A stretch of 64,000 nucleotides of DNA from Paenibacillus glycanilyticus (GTDB taxonomy: Bacteria; Bacillota; Bacilli; Paenibacillales; Paenibacillaceae), in NCBI RefSeq assembly GCF_030161375.1, contig NZ_BSSQ01000019.1, forward strand, positions 287,649-351,648. The letters run 5' to 3'. The translations under genes and the position numbers were made by a program. Every line of letters starts with the position of its first letter. Position 1 is the first letter of the stretch. The notes beneath the pieces are model-generated. The model was not told the DNA's origin, did not search any database, and saw only the letters and a program-made list of their open reading frames with translations. Shown here one piece after another: positions 26,326 to 35,272 of the stretch.

Positions 26326-26574
26326 AGCGCACCTCCGCATCCAATGTAAACATCTTCTGACGTCATTTTATATAACATCTTAAATCAGAGATTGCCTTTA
26401 ATCAATAGAAATGTGAATATATTTAACGGCATAAACTCTTAAACTATGATAAACCTGTCCACAATTCTTCACAATTTGGATATAACAACCAAATATATGA
26501 CATAACAGCGTAACATATGACTTAGAAGCAGAGGTCTCGGAAAGGCCCTTCCCCGCAGAACTTTGACCACACAC
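26326..26574. other. AT-rich intergenic region upstream of pucR
   Basis: AT-rich DNA with no gene. On the minus strand it offers a weak sigma-A candidate (TTGTGA, 17 nt, TATCAT) about 130 nt before pucR. A TTGGTT core (26487-26492) resembles part of a PucR box and could serve autoregulation. Confidence 0.4.
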
Positions 26575-26605
26575 AAAAAAAGAGCCGCCCCTTTCGGGAC
26601 AACTC
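26575..26605 (-). terminator. terminator of the secreted PKD-protein gene
   Basis: A 10-bp stem (26582-26591 with 26596-26605, including G-U pairs) is capped by GAAA on the minus strand and followed by seven Ts (26575-26581), 19 nt past the stop. Confidence 0.9.
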
Positions 26606-26623
26606 CTTCACTTATAATTGCTA

Positions 26624-28585
26624 TTATTGCTTCGCTTCTGGCAATGGCAGGAACAGCAGGTTAATCGGCAGGTTACTGCCGGAAGCCGGCGTAAACACGA
26701 TGGATACCGCCTCTTCCGTATCTCCCGTCCGATATAGAACGCTTGCTTCGTTGGCATTGTTCAGAATCGTAGTATTCGTCGCGTAAACGAGCTTGTTGTT
26801 GATGAGGAATGCGCCGGCATAATGCCCGCCGCGCGGATTCAAGGCAATAAGCGTATGAGGCTGTACATGCCATAAATTCATGACATACAATGCTCCGTTA
26901 TTACCGTCATTGGACATCGCGTCGCCCGTCAATACATCAAAGCCGGACAAGCGAGTGTCTACCACTTTGTCAGCCAGAATCATGCGGGATGGCACGTCGC
27001 CAATCGTCTGCAATACGTTGATGCTGCGGTTCGCCTGCTCGAATGTACCGCGTACGTGTTTGCCGTCGCGAGGAAGAATCGGAAGCTGCGGCAATGCCTG
27101 CAGTACGTCTTTGTTCGCATCTACGACAACAACGCTGAATTTGATCGGTGCGGAAGTCGTCACGTCCGCATAAAGCGTGATGATCCGGCCGTTCACCACT
27201 TCTTTGCTGCTAAGCGGGCTAAGAATAACCCGGCTTTGCCCTGCAGGAATGTTCGTAACTGTACCAACCGGATTAACGGTTCTGGACATCAGATAATTGG
27301 CCGTTGCCGCTTTGCCTGCTTGGGATACATACGGCGCAGGACCGCCTAGACCAATCCGCTCATCCGTAACGGTTGCCGCCGTAGCATTCTCGTTTGTTGC
27401 TACAATATAGACTTTCACCGGATTAAGACGGTTATTCTGATTATGGATTAGGAAGCGTACGTTTCCGCTAGCCGTATCCTGATAATAGATACCTTCGTCA
27501 TTAATCATCTCGGGGCTGTTGCTGCGGATAAACGTTTGTTGACCGTTGGAAACAACCGTATAAGGTTGTGTTGGGAGCTTCAGTACGCCTGCACCGTTAA
27601 TCGTGAATTTCTCGCCTTGCTCGGTGAATAGCTGATCGAACTCTTCCTTCGTATACAATGTTTCGTCCGTAATCGATACCGTCTGGGAGAATTCGCTTGT
27701 GAGACCGTGAGCATCCGTTACTTTCAACGTAATTGTCTGTTCTCCTGGTTCGAAGAAAGCTTTTGCGTTATTGACCCACTCGCGTTTTGTGATCTTGTTC
27801 TCGTCATCCGTGCTTATATCATTATATTGAATAAGTTCGCCCATCTTGTAGTAGGACTTGTCCGTTGCAAAACGAGCTTCTGGCGGAAGATTCGGCGGCA
27901 CGACGTTAATCGTTACCGAATAAGGATCACTCCAGACGCCGTTAGCATCTTGAACCCATTTGGTTACCGTGTAGGTACCCGCTTCCTCAAAAACAGACTG
28001 CTTGCCTTCCCAACGTTCGTTCACAATCGCAACGCCGCTAGGCGAATACGACATGTCGCCATAAGTTACTTCCGTTTGACCGGCAAATACAACCCCTGCT
28101 GTAATGTTGAATTTGGCTACAGGCTTAGTCGTCCAGCTCAGTACGATCTTCTTCTGGGCAGGAATCGTAGTCAAGGCGATCCCGAATGGCTTCAATACCG
28201 AACGAAGCGGAATCATAAGGCTTCCTTGCTGTACGAATGGCGCGCCCGTAAACGTGGAACGTGTACCGTTAACCGTATAGGAAGACTTGTTTACCGCGTA
28301 ACGAAGTTCATTTGCCGCGCTGGTGAGAACGTACTCCTTCTTGTTCGCATCGTATTGGACCTTCGCTCCAAGTCTGCCGGCAATGGCAGTTGCGGAAATA
28401 TAAGTCGTGCCTTTCAGTTCCGTGAGCGGCTGTGCAGCCAAATAAAGCTTGCCGTTATGGTACATTTGTTTCGTTTTTTGAAGAAGGATCAATTGATTCT
28501 GACCGCCGGTTGCCCCTTGTGCCGCTACAGGGATTGCAAACAGCATCAAGGCAGCAAGTAGGACTAAGCTGACTTTCTTAAACAT
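26624..28585 (-). CDS. secreted protein with copper-amine-oxidase-N domain and PKD-like domains
   Basis: Exported protein of 653 aa of unknown function. It has a signal peptide (MFKKVSLVLLAALMLF, cleavage near AQG-A). A copper amine oxidase N-like domain spans about 30-155, a common wall-associated module in Paenibacillus, with GTTYISATAIAGRLG and SLMIPLRSVLKPFG. Two PKD/Ig-like domains follow (about 160-230 and 235-315), the second with WVNNAKAFFEPGEQTITLKVTD in part. The C-terminal ~330 residues are beta-rich and unrecognised. ATG 28585 is used because AAAGGAG lies 6 nt upstream; the longer frame lacks a ribosome site. No LPXTG motif or membrane anchor is visible. Confidence 0.85.
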   Translation of the reverse strand: MFKKVSLVLLAALMLFAIPVAAQGATGGQNQLILLQKTKQMYHNGKLYLAAQPLTELKGTTYISATAIAGRLGAKVQYDANKKEYVLTSAANELRYAVNKSSYTVNGTRSTFTGAPFVQQGSLMIPLRSVLKPFGIALTTIPAQKKIVLSWTTKPVAKFNITAGVVFAGQTEVTYGDMSYSPSGVAIVNERWEGKQSVFEEAGTYTVTKWVQDANGVWSDPYSVTINVVPPNLPPEARFATDKSYYKMGELIQYNDISTDDENKITKREWVNNAKAFFEPGEQTITLKVTDAHGLTSEFSQTVSITDETLYTKEEFDQLFTEQGEKFTINGAGVLKLPTQPYTVVSNGQQTFIRSNSPEMINDEGIYYQDTASGNVRFLIHNQNNRLNPVKVYIVATNENATAATVTDERIGLGGPAPYVSQAGKAATANYLMSRTVNPVGTVTNIPAGQSRVILSPLSSKEVVNGRIITLYADVTTSAPIKFSVVVVDANKDVLQALPQLPILPRDGKHVRGTFEQANRSINVLQTIGDVPSRMILADKVVDTRLSGFDVLTGDAMSNDGNNGALYVMNLWHVQPHTLIALNPRGGHYAGAFLINNKLVYATNTTILNNANEASVLYRTGDTEEAVSIVFTPASGSNLPINLLFLPLPEAKQ

Positions 28586-28667
28586 TGGATTCTCCTTTTC
28601 TCTATCGGAATGGTTTGAACAGACATAGATTAAACGCATCCTAGAGCAAAAGGTTGCACCCGTAAGA

Positions 28668-29648
28668 CTACTTTTTTGCGGCTCCCGCAATATGTTCAAA
28701 TATCAGATTACGAGATTTGACCGCTTCGTTGCGTCCCGCCAGTGCTTTTCGAACCACAACAACGAGCCGTTCATCCGGTGCTACAAGCAGATATTGCCCG
28801 CCGTGCCCAAAGGCAAAATAACAATCAAACGCGCCATTATGCTCGGCAGGCGACTGCCACCAATGATAACCGTACGCTCCATAGATGGGCGGTTCGTAGT
28901 GAAGAAGTCCCCGGTGATGCCTACGCGTCGACTCGTCCACCCAGGCGGATGGGATCAGCTGCTTGCCAAACCAGTCCCCTCCCCGCAAATACAGAAGTCC
29001 CAGCTTGGCCAAATCGCGGCCATACAATTGCAGCCCGGTCCCGCCTTCATTGATGCCTTTGTGGGACGTCCATTTGGCTTGCCGGAAGCCCATCGGGAGG
29101 AACAGGCGGCTTGTCGCGTATTCGAGCGCGCTTTGCCCTGTAGCGGCTGTCAGAATGGCGGATAAGAGATGAGACCCCCCGGAATTATACAAATACGCCG
29201 TTCCCGGCTCGCTTATGAGAGGTCTCTCCGTCACAAACCCGATCGGGTCCTCCGCTTTTTTCATGGCTTTGTAAGGTTTGTCGAAATCCGGCCAATCCCA
29301 GCCTGAAGTCATCGTAAGCAAATGTTTGATTCGAACGGGCGAATCCGGGACTTGATCGAAAAAATCAGCCACAGGCTGGTCAACGCCTTGAATATGCCCT
29401 TCTTCTATGGCAATGCCAATCAGAGCGGACAACAAACTTTTGGTACAGGAGAGAAGCGGCAGTACCGCATCTTCTCCATTCGCATGCCATTCCCAAGCGA
29501 TTGTCTCATTCCGCAAAATAAGGACGGAATTCATCTTCCAAGGCTCCAGCCATTCCGCCATCTGCATCAGCTTCGACTCGTCTAGATCCGCTTCGGATGG
29601 CTTGGCAATACGCAGATAGGAATCCTCCAATTTCTCTGTTGTCGTCAT
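28668..29648 (-). CDS. serine hydrolase, class C beta-lactamase family
   Basis: Penicillin-binding-protein-like esterase/peptidase of 326 aa without signal peptide, so probably cytosolic. Catalytic S67-C-T-K70 (SxxK), YLYNSGG (YxN) and a late GHGGQYL (in place of KTG) are present. The family covers esterases, D-aminopeptidases and uncharacterised hydrolases; there is no reason to call it a beta-lactamase. AAAGG lies about 10 nt before the ATG. Confidence 0.88.
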   Translation of the reverse strand: MTTTEKLEDSYLRIAKPSEADLDESKLMQMAEWLEPWKMNSVLILRNETIAWEWHANGEDAVLPLLSCTKSLLSALIGIAIEEGHIQGVDQPVADFFDQVPDSPVRIKHLLTMTSGWDWPDFDKPYKAMKKAEDPIGFVTERPLISEPGTAYLYNSGGSHLLSAILTAATGQSALEYATSRLFLPMGFRQAKWTSHKGINEGGTGLQLYGRDLAKLGLLYLRGGDWFGKQLIPSAWVDESTRRHHRGLLHYEPPIYGAYGYHWWQSPAEHNGAFDCYFAFGHGGQYLLVAPDERLVVVVRKALAGRNEAVKSRNLIFEHIAGAAKK

Positions 29649-29704
29649 GCAGGATCAACCTTTCTTATGAGGATGCATCTGCCGTATTAGAAACGCTTCA
29701 AGCG

Positions 29705-29749
29705 GGTCACCCTATATAGGTGTACTCATGATTTCACTATAGGGTGACC
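29705..29749. repeat. 12-bp perfect inverted repeat in a divergent intergenic region
   Basis: GGTCACCCTATA (29705-29716) is repeated inverted at 29738-29749 with a 21-nt spacer, between the divergent serine hydrolase and dedA genes. No T-run follows, so it reads as an operator or cruciform rather than a terminator. Confidence 0.65.
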
Positions 29750-29842
29750 TATCGAAATTCCGCCATTTATGTTAGCCTAATAGGAGTGACTTTCAATGAT
29801 TTTCACTTGATTCAAGCAAATTAAATAAGGGATGAATTTACA

Positions 29843-30472
29843 ATGGGATATGATTTCCTGGTATCCGTTATCGAGCAATTCGGATATGTCTCGCTTTTTC
29901 TCGTATTATGCCTTGGTTTAATCGGTTTGCCTGTTCCTAACGAAGTAGTCGTCATGACCGGCGGTGCATTCGCAGCTTCCGGGCTGCTTAGTCCGGTACC
30001 CGCTTACTTAATGGTATTCCTCGGAATCTGCTCGGCTATGACGTTTAATTATTCCATCGGCCGGTTTGCGGGCAGCAAAGTATTCGATTGGTTCATGAAG
30101 AAAAAAAACATGGACAAATTCGTTCAACAAGCGCAGCACATGAGCGAAAAATACGGCGGTTTTGCGCTTAGCATCGGCCTTGTTCTCCCCGTTCTGCGGC
30201 ATGTGATGCCTTTCGTAGGCGGAACGAACAAAATGACGTACAGACGTTTTGCCCTGTTTGCTTATCCAAGCGCTTTTGTCTGGACTCTGGTTTATTTTAT
30301 TATCGGCACTTTCGTAGGCGACCGCGTGCAATCGATTGGCAATGCGATCGCCGATAACGGCATGATTGTCGTTTATGTCCTGCTTGCAATAGCGGCCGGA
30401 GTTGGCGTGTGGCTGTTCATTCGCAACCGCAGCAACGCCAAGAAAAACGAAAAGGCCGAACGCACTTTATAA
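29843..30472 (+). CDS. DedA-family membrane protein
   Basis: Polytopic membrane protein of 209 aa, SNARE-associated/DedA family, members of which flip or scramble lipids such as undecaprenyl phosphate or phosphatidylethanolamine. Family marks: GLPVPNEVVVMTGGAFAA near residue 28, SIGRFAG, and LPVLRHVMPFVGGTNKM (the Arg/Pro motif after the third helix). The C-terminus is basic. The SD is weak (AAGGG, 12 nt away). A bidirectional terminator follows. Confidence 0.9.
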   Translation: MGYDFLVSVIEQFGYVSLFLVLCLGLIGLPVPNEVVVMTGGAFAASGLLSPVPAYLMVFLGICSAMTFNYSIGRFAGSKVFDWFMKKKNMDKFVQQAQHMSEKYGGFALSIGLVLPVLRHVMPFVGGTNKMTYRRFALFAYPSAFVWTLVYFIIGTFVGDRVQSIGNAIADNGMIVVYVLLAIAAGVGVWLFIRNRSNAKKNEKAERTL

Positions 30473-30499
30473 AATTGACCGATCGCACCGCAAATTGAA

Positions 30500-30538
30500 A
30501 AAACCTCCGGTTTCCTTCATAGGGAAGCCGGAGGTTTT
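30500..30538. terminator. bidirectional terminator after dedA
   Basis: A 16-bp stem (30500-30515 with 30523-30538) with A-run and T-run on opposite sides lies between convergent genes. Confidence 0.92.
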
Positions 30539-30541
30539 TGC

Positions 30542-30820
30542 TCATTTAAACTTAGGATCCAGTTGCTCTTCCGCCGCATTAACGAGGTAATCGAACAGCT
30601 CGTCATCCTCTTCCAGCATGTCTTCCACGGCTAACAGCTGATCTTCGTCACCGGATTCGTTGAGGAAAAACAAACCGTATCCCCATTCCGTTCTTTTCCG
30701 GCTATGTATCGTCATCTCATATTGATTCGGCTGGCCTTCCATCTCGAATTGTATGCGGCCGACATAGCCTTCTTCTCTCGTATAAGTCATTGAAGCAGCC
30801 AATAGTTTTACATTTTCCAT
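30542..30820 (-). CDS. conserved small acidic hypothetical protein
   Basis: Protein of 92 aa of no family I know. It is soluble and acidic at the C-terminus, with a run of Glu/Asp (VEDMLEEDDELFDYL). The N-terminal half looks like a small beta sheet (YVGRIQFEMEGQPNQYEMTIHS). ATG 30820 is preferred over a start eight codons upstream, because AAGGAAG fits it and the upstream sequence is that SD. A good promoter is present and the shared terminator follows. Confidence 0.75.
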   Translation of the reverse strand: MENVKLLAASMTYTREEGYVGRIQFEMEGQPNQYEMTIHSRKRTEWGYGLFFLNESGDEDQLLAVEDMLEEDDELFDYLVNAAEEQLDPKFK

Positions 30821-30886
30821 CTGTTCTAATCTTCCTTCCGGCATGAACGTATTTCCGAATTTTCGTGAAAAAACAGCCTGTCTATT

Positions 30887-30914
30887 ATTGTATACGGTTT
30901 ATTGCATTCGTCAA
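30887..30914 (-). promoter_or_regulatory. sigma-A promoter of the small acidic protein
   Basis: On the minus strand TTGACG (30909-30914), a 16-nt spacer and TACAAT (30887-30892), about 65 nt before the start codon. Confidence 0.6.
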
Positions 30915-31048
30915 TCGTCAATAAAGCTTCGCGTTTCTTAGTCACAAACTCCTCTCGGCCGTGATGAACGCCCATTCGGTGCGTTGCATACTGTACATTA
31001 CGGAAGCGGAACCCGCTACCGTTTATCCCACGAGAGGGTGATATTCCT

Positions 31049-32461
31049 ATGGCCATTGATTTAGTGGCGCTGCATTGGGTTTATCTCGTCTTTATCGTCG
31101 CCATTATAGGCTTTATGGTGATGAGACGCGATACGTCGCTTATATGCATCGTCGGTATTTTCGTGCTTGGCCTCCTGGCAACCGAATCGCTTAGCGATTC
31201 CGTCAGCGGTGTGTTCAACAGCTTTATTTATGCCATTACAGAATTAATGGGCACTATCCTCATTATATCCATAATTGTCGCAATGAGCCGGGTGTTAATC
31301 CGGACCGGTATAAATGAAGTTATGATTTCCCCATTTGCCCGCTTTCTTGCAACGCCGGCCTTAGCTTTCTGGGGAATCGGCATTATCATGATGATTACCT
31401 CCTGGTTCTTCTGGCCGTCGCCTGCGGTAGCCCTAATCGGCGCCGTGCTTCTGCCTGTTGCGCTAAGGGTCGGTCTCCCGGCATTAGGCGCGGCCATGGC
31501 CATGAACTTGTTTGGTCACGGCATCGCCTTATCGGGCGATTATATTATCCAAGGTGCTCCTAAGTTGACCGCCGATGCGGCTGGTTTGCCGGTCAGCGAT
31601 GTCATGCAGGCAAGTATCCCGCTTGTTATCGTTATGGGCGTTGTAACGACCGTATCGGCCTTCTGGTTCATGCGCAAGGACATGAAGAGCGGCAAATGGA
31701 ATGACGGCATCATATCCAAGGTGGAAGGCGACAAGGAACTGACCGGCGGCGAAGATCTTGAATACAAAAACGTCCTGTCGTACGGCACCAAAATAGCGCT
31801 AGCCATCTTTATTCCCTTATTGTTCGCCGCCGACGTCGTAACGATGTTCGCGCTTGACTTGCAAGGCGGCGATGCAACCGCGCTTGTTGGCGGTACGGCT
31901 ATCTTTATCCTGCTTCTCATCACCATGATGGCCCATAAGAACAAAGGTCTTGAAAAAACAACAAGTTATTTGATCGAAGGGTTCTTGTTCGGATTTAAAG
32001 TATTTGGTCCCGTCATCCCGATCGCGGCGTTCTTCTACCTTGGAGACTCCGGCTTTACGGCTATATTCGGCGATACGCTTCCCGCAGGTTCGCAAGGCAT
32101 CGTCAACGATCTTGGCGTTGCGCTAGCTAACAGCGTTCCGGTGAACGGAGAAGTCGGGTCTGTTACGCTTACGCTTGTTGGCGCGGTAACCGGACTCGAC
32201 GGTTCAGGCTTCTCCGGCATCTCGCTTGCGGGTTCGATCGCTCAGCTCTTTGGCGGAGCAATCGGCTCGGGAGTCGCAACGTTGACGGCATTAGGCCAAG
32301 TCGCGGCAATCTGGGTTGGCGGAGGCACCTTGGTTCCATGGGCGCTTATCCCTGCTGCCGCAATCTGCGGCGTAAGCCCGTTCGAATTGGCGCGCCGCAA
32401 CTTGAAGCCGGTTATTATCGGGCTTTGCGTTACAACCATTGTAGCTATGTTCCTTGTGTAA
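31049..32461 (+). CDS. polytopic permease, probable ion or organic-anion transporter
   Basis: Integral membrane protein of 470 aa with about 11-12 hydrophobic helices. It resembles the ion-transporter superfamily that includes GntP/DcuC/NhaC-type permeases: inverted-repeat layout, a broken helix region FFWPSPAVALIGAVLLPVALR near residue 120, and a second Gly/Ser-rich region (DGSGFSGISLAGSIAQLFG) near 390. I cannot name the substrate. AGAGGG lies about 10 nt before the ATG. It is single, with its own terminator. Confidence 0.75.
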   Translation: MAIDLVALHWVYLVFIVAIIGFMVMRRDTSLICIVGIFVLGLLATESLSDSVSGVFNSFIYAITELMGTILIISIIVAMSRVLIRTGINEVMISPFARFLATPALAFWGIGIIMMITSWFFWPSPAVALIGAVLLPVALRVGLPALGAAMAMNLFGHGIALSGDYIIQGAPKLTADAAGLPVSDVMQASIPLVIVMGVVTTVSAFWFMRKDMKSGKWNDGIISKVEGDKELTGGEDLEYKNVLSYGTKIALAIFIPLLFAADVVTMFALDLQGGDATALVGGTAIFILLLITMMAHKNKGLEKTTSYLIEGFLFGFKVFGPVIPIAAFFYLGDSGFTAIFGDTLPAGSQGIVNDLGVALANSVPVNGEVGSVTLTLVGAVTGLDGSGFSGISLAGSIAQLFGGAIGSGVATLTALGQVAAIWVGGGTLVPWALIPAAAICGVSPFELARRNLKPVIIGLCVTTIVAMFLV

Positions 32462-32473
32462 TCGCGCAATGAA

Positions 32474-32520
32474 AAAAAAGGATGACCCCCGGCGTTAAGC
32501 CAAACGGGTCATCCTTTTTT
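32474..32520. terminator. bidirectional terminator between the permease gene and uppP
   Basis: A 15-bp perfect inverted repeat (32474-32488 with 32506-32520) with six-A and six-T ends lies between convergent genes. Confidence 0.92.
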
Positions 32521-32526
32521 GCTTGG

Positions 32527-33315
32527 TTACAAAATAATAAACGCAAACACGATAGCCAGCGCAAACCGGTAATACGCGAACCACGACAAGCTGAGGCGCT
32601 TGATCAGGTTCAAGAACGTGACAATCGCAATCATCGCAACGATAAACGCCGCAACAAAGCCGATAATGAACAGCGGAGCATCCGATGCCGTGAGGAATTC
32701 ACGGCTTTTGATCAAGTCGATGCCGCTGGCGCCCGCCATAATCGGTACCGACACCATGAATGTAAATTCCGCAGCTGCTTTTTGGCTTGCGCCGAAGAAC
32801 ATACCGCCGGAGATCGTCGATCCGGAACGCGAGAAGCCTGGCCACAAAGCGAGAACCTGGAACATACCAATTGCAAAAGCTTGCTTGTATGTAATGTCAT
32901 CTAGCTCTTCCGCAGTAATTTTCTTTTTCATCCGGTCTGCTACGATCATCAGAATACCGCCTGCTACGAGACCAATAAGCACCGTTCCGGAGCTAAATAA
33001 ATAATCTTTGATAAAGCCGTGCAGCAACACGCCAGCAACGCCGGCAGGAATCATGGCAAGCATGAAATGAATGGCGTTAACGCCCGATCCTTTTTTGAAA
33101 TCGAATTTCAGCAAGCCGAGAAACTTTCTCCAGTACAACACGAGGACAGCTAGTACGGCGCCAAATTGGATAACAACCTCAAAGACTTTTGCGCGGTCAT
33201 CCTGGAAGTTTAACAAATCTGCTGTCAGAATCAAATGGCCTGTAGAAGAGACAGGCAAAAATTCCGTAAGACCTTCAATGATGCCCATAATAATGGCATT
33301 AAATAAATCTCCCAA
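32527..33315 (-). CDS. uppP: undecaprenyl-diphosphatase
   Basis: BacA-type membrane phosphatase recycling undecaprenyl pyrophosphate to the monophosphate for cell wall synthesis; it also gives basal bacitracin tolerance. Length 262 aa. Both signatures are present: EGLTEFLPVSSTGHL at residues 14-28 and PGFSRSGSTISGGM in the second half. The frame stays open 47 codons upstream, but the TTG at 33315 has GGAGG 7 nt before it and gives the family N-terminus MGDLFNAIIMGIIEG. Confidence 0.94.
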   Translation of the reverse strand: MGDLFNAIIMGIIEGLTEFLPVSSTGHLILTADLLNFQDDRAKVFEVVIQFGAVLAVLVLYWRKFLGLLKFDFKKGSGVNAIHFMLAMIPAGVAGVLLHGFIKDYLFSSGTVLIGLVAGGILMIVADRMKKKITAEELDDITYKQAFAIGMFQVLALWPGFSRSGSTISGGMFFGASQKAAAEFTFMVSVPIMAGASGIDLIKSREFLTASDAPLFIIGFVAAFIVAMIAIVTFLNLIKRLSLSWFAYYRFALAIVFAFIIL

Positions 33316-33464
33316 ATGTAGTCCTCCATCTCCTAAAATGTTTTCTTTTTGTTTTCTGCGGTAACCAACCTTAATATCATAGCACATGCAAAAGACAAGC
33401 GAAAGCAACGTTCGTTTTAGGCGAAAAGCCGCATCCCGGTTAGCGGAATACGGCACAATAGTCC

Positions 33465-34763
33465 TTAATCGTTAACGGGGTTAAAGACACGGACGATTAT
33501 TTCAATCTTGCGGATCCGATGCCGCTCTTTCTCCCGAATGATGAACGTAAGCTGCTCGAATTCCTGAGACTCCCCGACCTTAAGGTCGGGATACTGATTA
33601 AATAACCAGCCTCCAATCGAGTCCACGTCATGACTTTCCAGTTGGCAGCCAATCGCTTCGTTCACTTCGCTGATCAATGCTTTGCCGTCTACAATGAAAC
33701 GATTCGGCTCGATGGCATCAATCTCCTTCACTTCATCGGCATCAAATTCATCCCGAATTTCGCCAACGATCTCCTCCAATATATCTTCGATGGTAATAAG
33801 ACCCGAAGTGCCTCCGTATTCGTCAAGCAATACGGCGATATGAACCCGCTCCTGCTGCATTTTACGAAGAAGCTTCTTGATGGGCATGACCTCGGGCACG
33901 GACATGACAGGCTGAAGCATGGTGGCGACATCCGTGTCATTGTTGCCGAAATAATGCAGAAAGTACTGTTTCGTATTGATAATGCCCACAATGTTGTCTT
34001 TGCTGCCTTTTGCAACCGGGAACCGCGTATACTGCTCCTTCCGGATAATCGAAATATTGTCGGCTTTGGAATTCTCCATGTACAGACATACCATATCCGT
34101 GCGCGGAACCATGATTTCTCTTGCCAACCGTTCGTCGAATTCGAAAATCCGGTTCACGTAGCTGAGCTCGCTTTGATTGATTTTCCCGCTTTCGAAACTT
34201 TCCGACATGATGCTTTTGATCTCTTCTTCCGAATGCGCTTCATGTTCGCCCGTGGGCTTGAATCCCAACAATTTTACGATACTATTGGCAGACCCATTCA
34301 GCAGCCAGATGAACGGAAACATCACTTTATAAAAAATAATGATGATGGGAGCAACCGCCAAGCTGATTTGCTCGGGCTTAATAATGGCAACCGTCTTTGG
34401 CGCAAGCTCGCCAAGCACGACATGAAGATAGGTCACGACTGCGAAGGACAAAATAAACGATAAGACATTGACCAGGTTTCCGCCAATTTCCAGCTTATGA
34501 AATAACGGATCCAGAATATCGTGCACGGTGGGTTCTCCAAGCCAACCAAGTCCAAGCGCAGTTATTGTGATGCCAAGCTGGCAAGCTGACAAGTAACTGT
34601 CCAAATGCGTAATGACGTTTTGTACGGCTGCCCCGTTACGGACACCTTCTGCCACCAATTGATTCACGCGGCTGGGGCGGAGACGGACGACTGCGAATTC
34701 TGTTGCTACGAAGAAAGCAGAACAAAAAAGCAGCACCGCAAACAAGATCAGTTTAACAACCAT
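33465..34763 (-). CDS. CNNM/HlyC-CorC family membrane protein with CBS domains
   Basis: Hemolysin-C-like transporter-family protein of 432 aa. A CNNM/DUF21 transmembrane domain (about 1-180, with ATEFAVVRLRPSRVNQL) is followed by a CBS pair (about 205-325, REIMVPRTDM...EDILEEIVGE) and a C-terminal CorC_HlyC domain to the end. Homologues take part in Mg2+ or Na+ homeostasis. GAGGAG precedes the ATG. The gene is separated from uppP by about 150 nt. The window also holds a CorA gene elsewhere. Confidence 0.92.
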   Translation of the reverse strand: MVVKLILFAVLLFCSAFFVATEFAVVRLRPSRVNQLVAEGVRNGAAVQNVITHLDSYLSACQLGITITALGLGWLGEPTVHDILDPLFHKLEIGGNLVNVLSFILSFAVVTYLHVVLGELAPKTVAIIKPEQISLAVAPIIIIFYKVMFPFIWLLNGSANSIVKLLGFKPTGEHEAHSEEEIKSIMSESFESGKINQSELSYVNRIFEFDERLAREIMVPRTDMVCLYMENSKADNISIIRKEQYTRFPVAKGSKDNIVGIINTKQYFLHYFGNNDTDVATMLQPVMSVPEVMPIKKLLRKMQQERVHIAVLLDEYGGTSGLITIEDILEEIVGEIRDEFDADEVKEIDAIEPNRFIVDGKALISEVNEAIGCQLESHDVDSIGGWLFNQYPDLKVGESQEFEQLTFIIREKERHRIRKIEIIVRVFNPVND

Positions 34764-34841
34764 AGGCGACTCTCCTCGGCACTGTTCGTAATTACATGTA
34801 TTTTACCCCGCTTCGCCGAGCATGAATCCTGCAAAAATAAA

Positions 34842-34872
34842 CCGTACCTGGATCTGTTGGATCCGGATACGG
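34842..34872 (-). terminator. terminator after the Lin0512-family gene
   Basis: A stem of 13 pairs with one mismatch spans 34842-34872 and is followed on the minus strand by TTTATTTTTG, 20 nt past the stop. Confidence 0.85.
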
Positions 34873-34892
34873 TTCAAGTTGCATCTCGCTTA

Positions 34893-35252
34893 TTAATATC
34901 CGACTTCCACCGACGCGTTAACGATGTAGATCAGATCATTCTTATCCTCTTTGTCCGGCAATACTACACCGCTTGTCGTCAGCATGCCGCCGTCCATGAT
35001 TTCAATGGTTACCTGACCGTAAGGCAACGCCGCCTTCACCTGCTCGACATCCAGCAGTTCCTTATCGCAAGGTACCGCCAGCTTCACATGAACCTTCATA
35101 TTGTCCAGCGTGCCGCCCGGGAGAACGGAGCGAAGCCCTGGCATGGAATTATGGTGAATGGCGTTCTGAACGGCGCGCACCGCGGCTTTCGTCACGTTCT
35201 GGCCGTGCAGGTCGCAGCCCATCCCGATCTCGATAATAAATAAGTTGTCCAT
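34893..35252 (-). CDS. Lin0512-family conserved protein
   Basis: Soluble 119-aa protein of the Lin0512 family, conserved in many bacteria without known function. The family pattern is visible: IEIGMGCDLHGQNVTKAAVRAVQNAI near the N-terminus and a late VLPGGTLDNMKVHVKLAVP. Gly- and His-containing turns suggest an enzyme-like fold. GGAGGGG lies 7 nt before the ATG. It follows the DUF3900-like gene by 20 nt, so the two form a unit ended by a terminator. Confidence 0.83.
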   Translation of the reverse strand: MDNLFIIEIGMGCDLHGQNVTKAAVRAVQNAIHHNSMPGLRSVLPGGTLDNMKVHVKLAVPCDKELLDVEQVKAALPYGQVTIEIMDGGMLTTSGVVLPDKEDKNDLIYIVNASVEVGY

Positions 35253-35272
35253 CGTTTACCCCTCCGTTTGCG

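Noticed and set aside
27707..28561. 284-codon plus-strand frame
   Set aside because: It is antisense to the secreted PKD protein; composition is atypical (Arg/Cys-rich) and there is no SD.
30826..31056. 76-codon minus-strand frame overlapping the permease start
   Set aside because: There is no SD, and it overlaps the permease start and the promoter of the small acidic protein gene.
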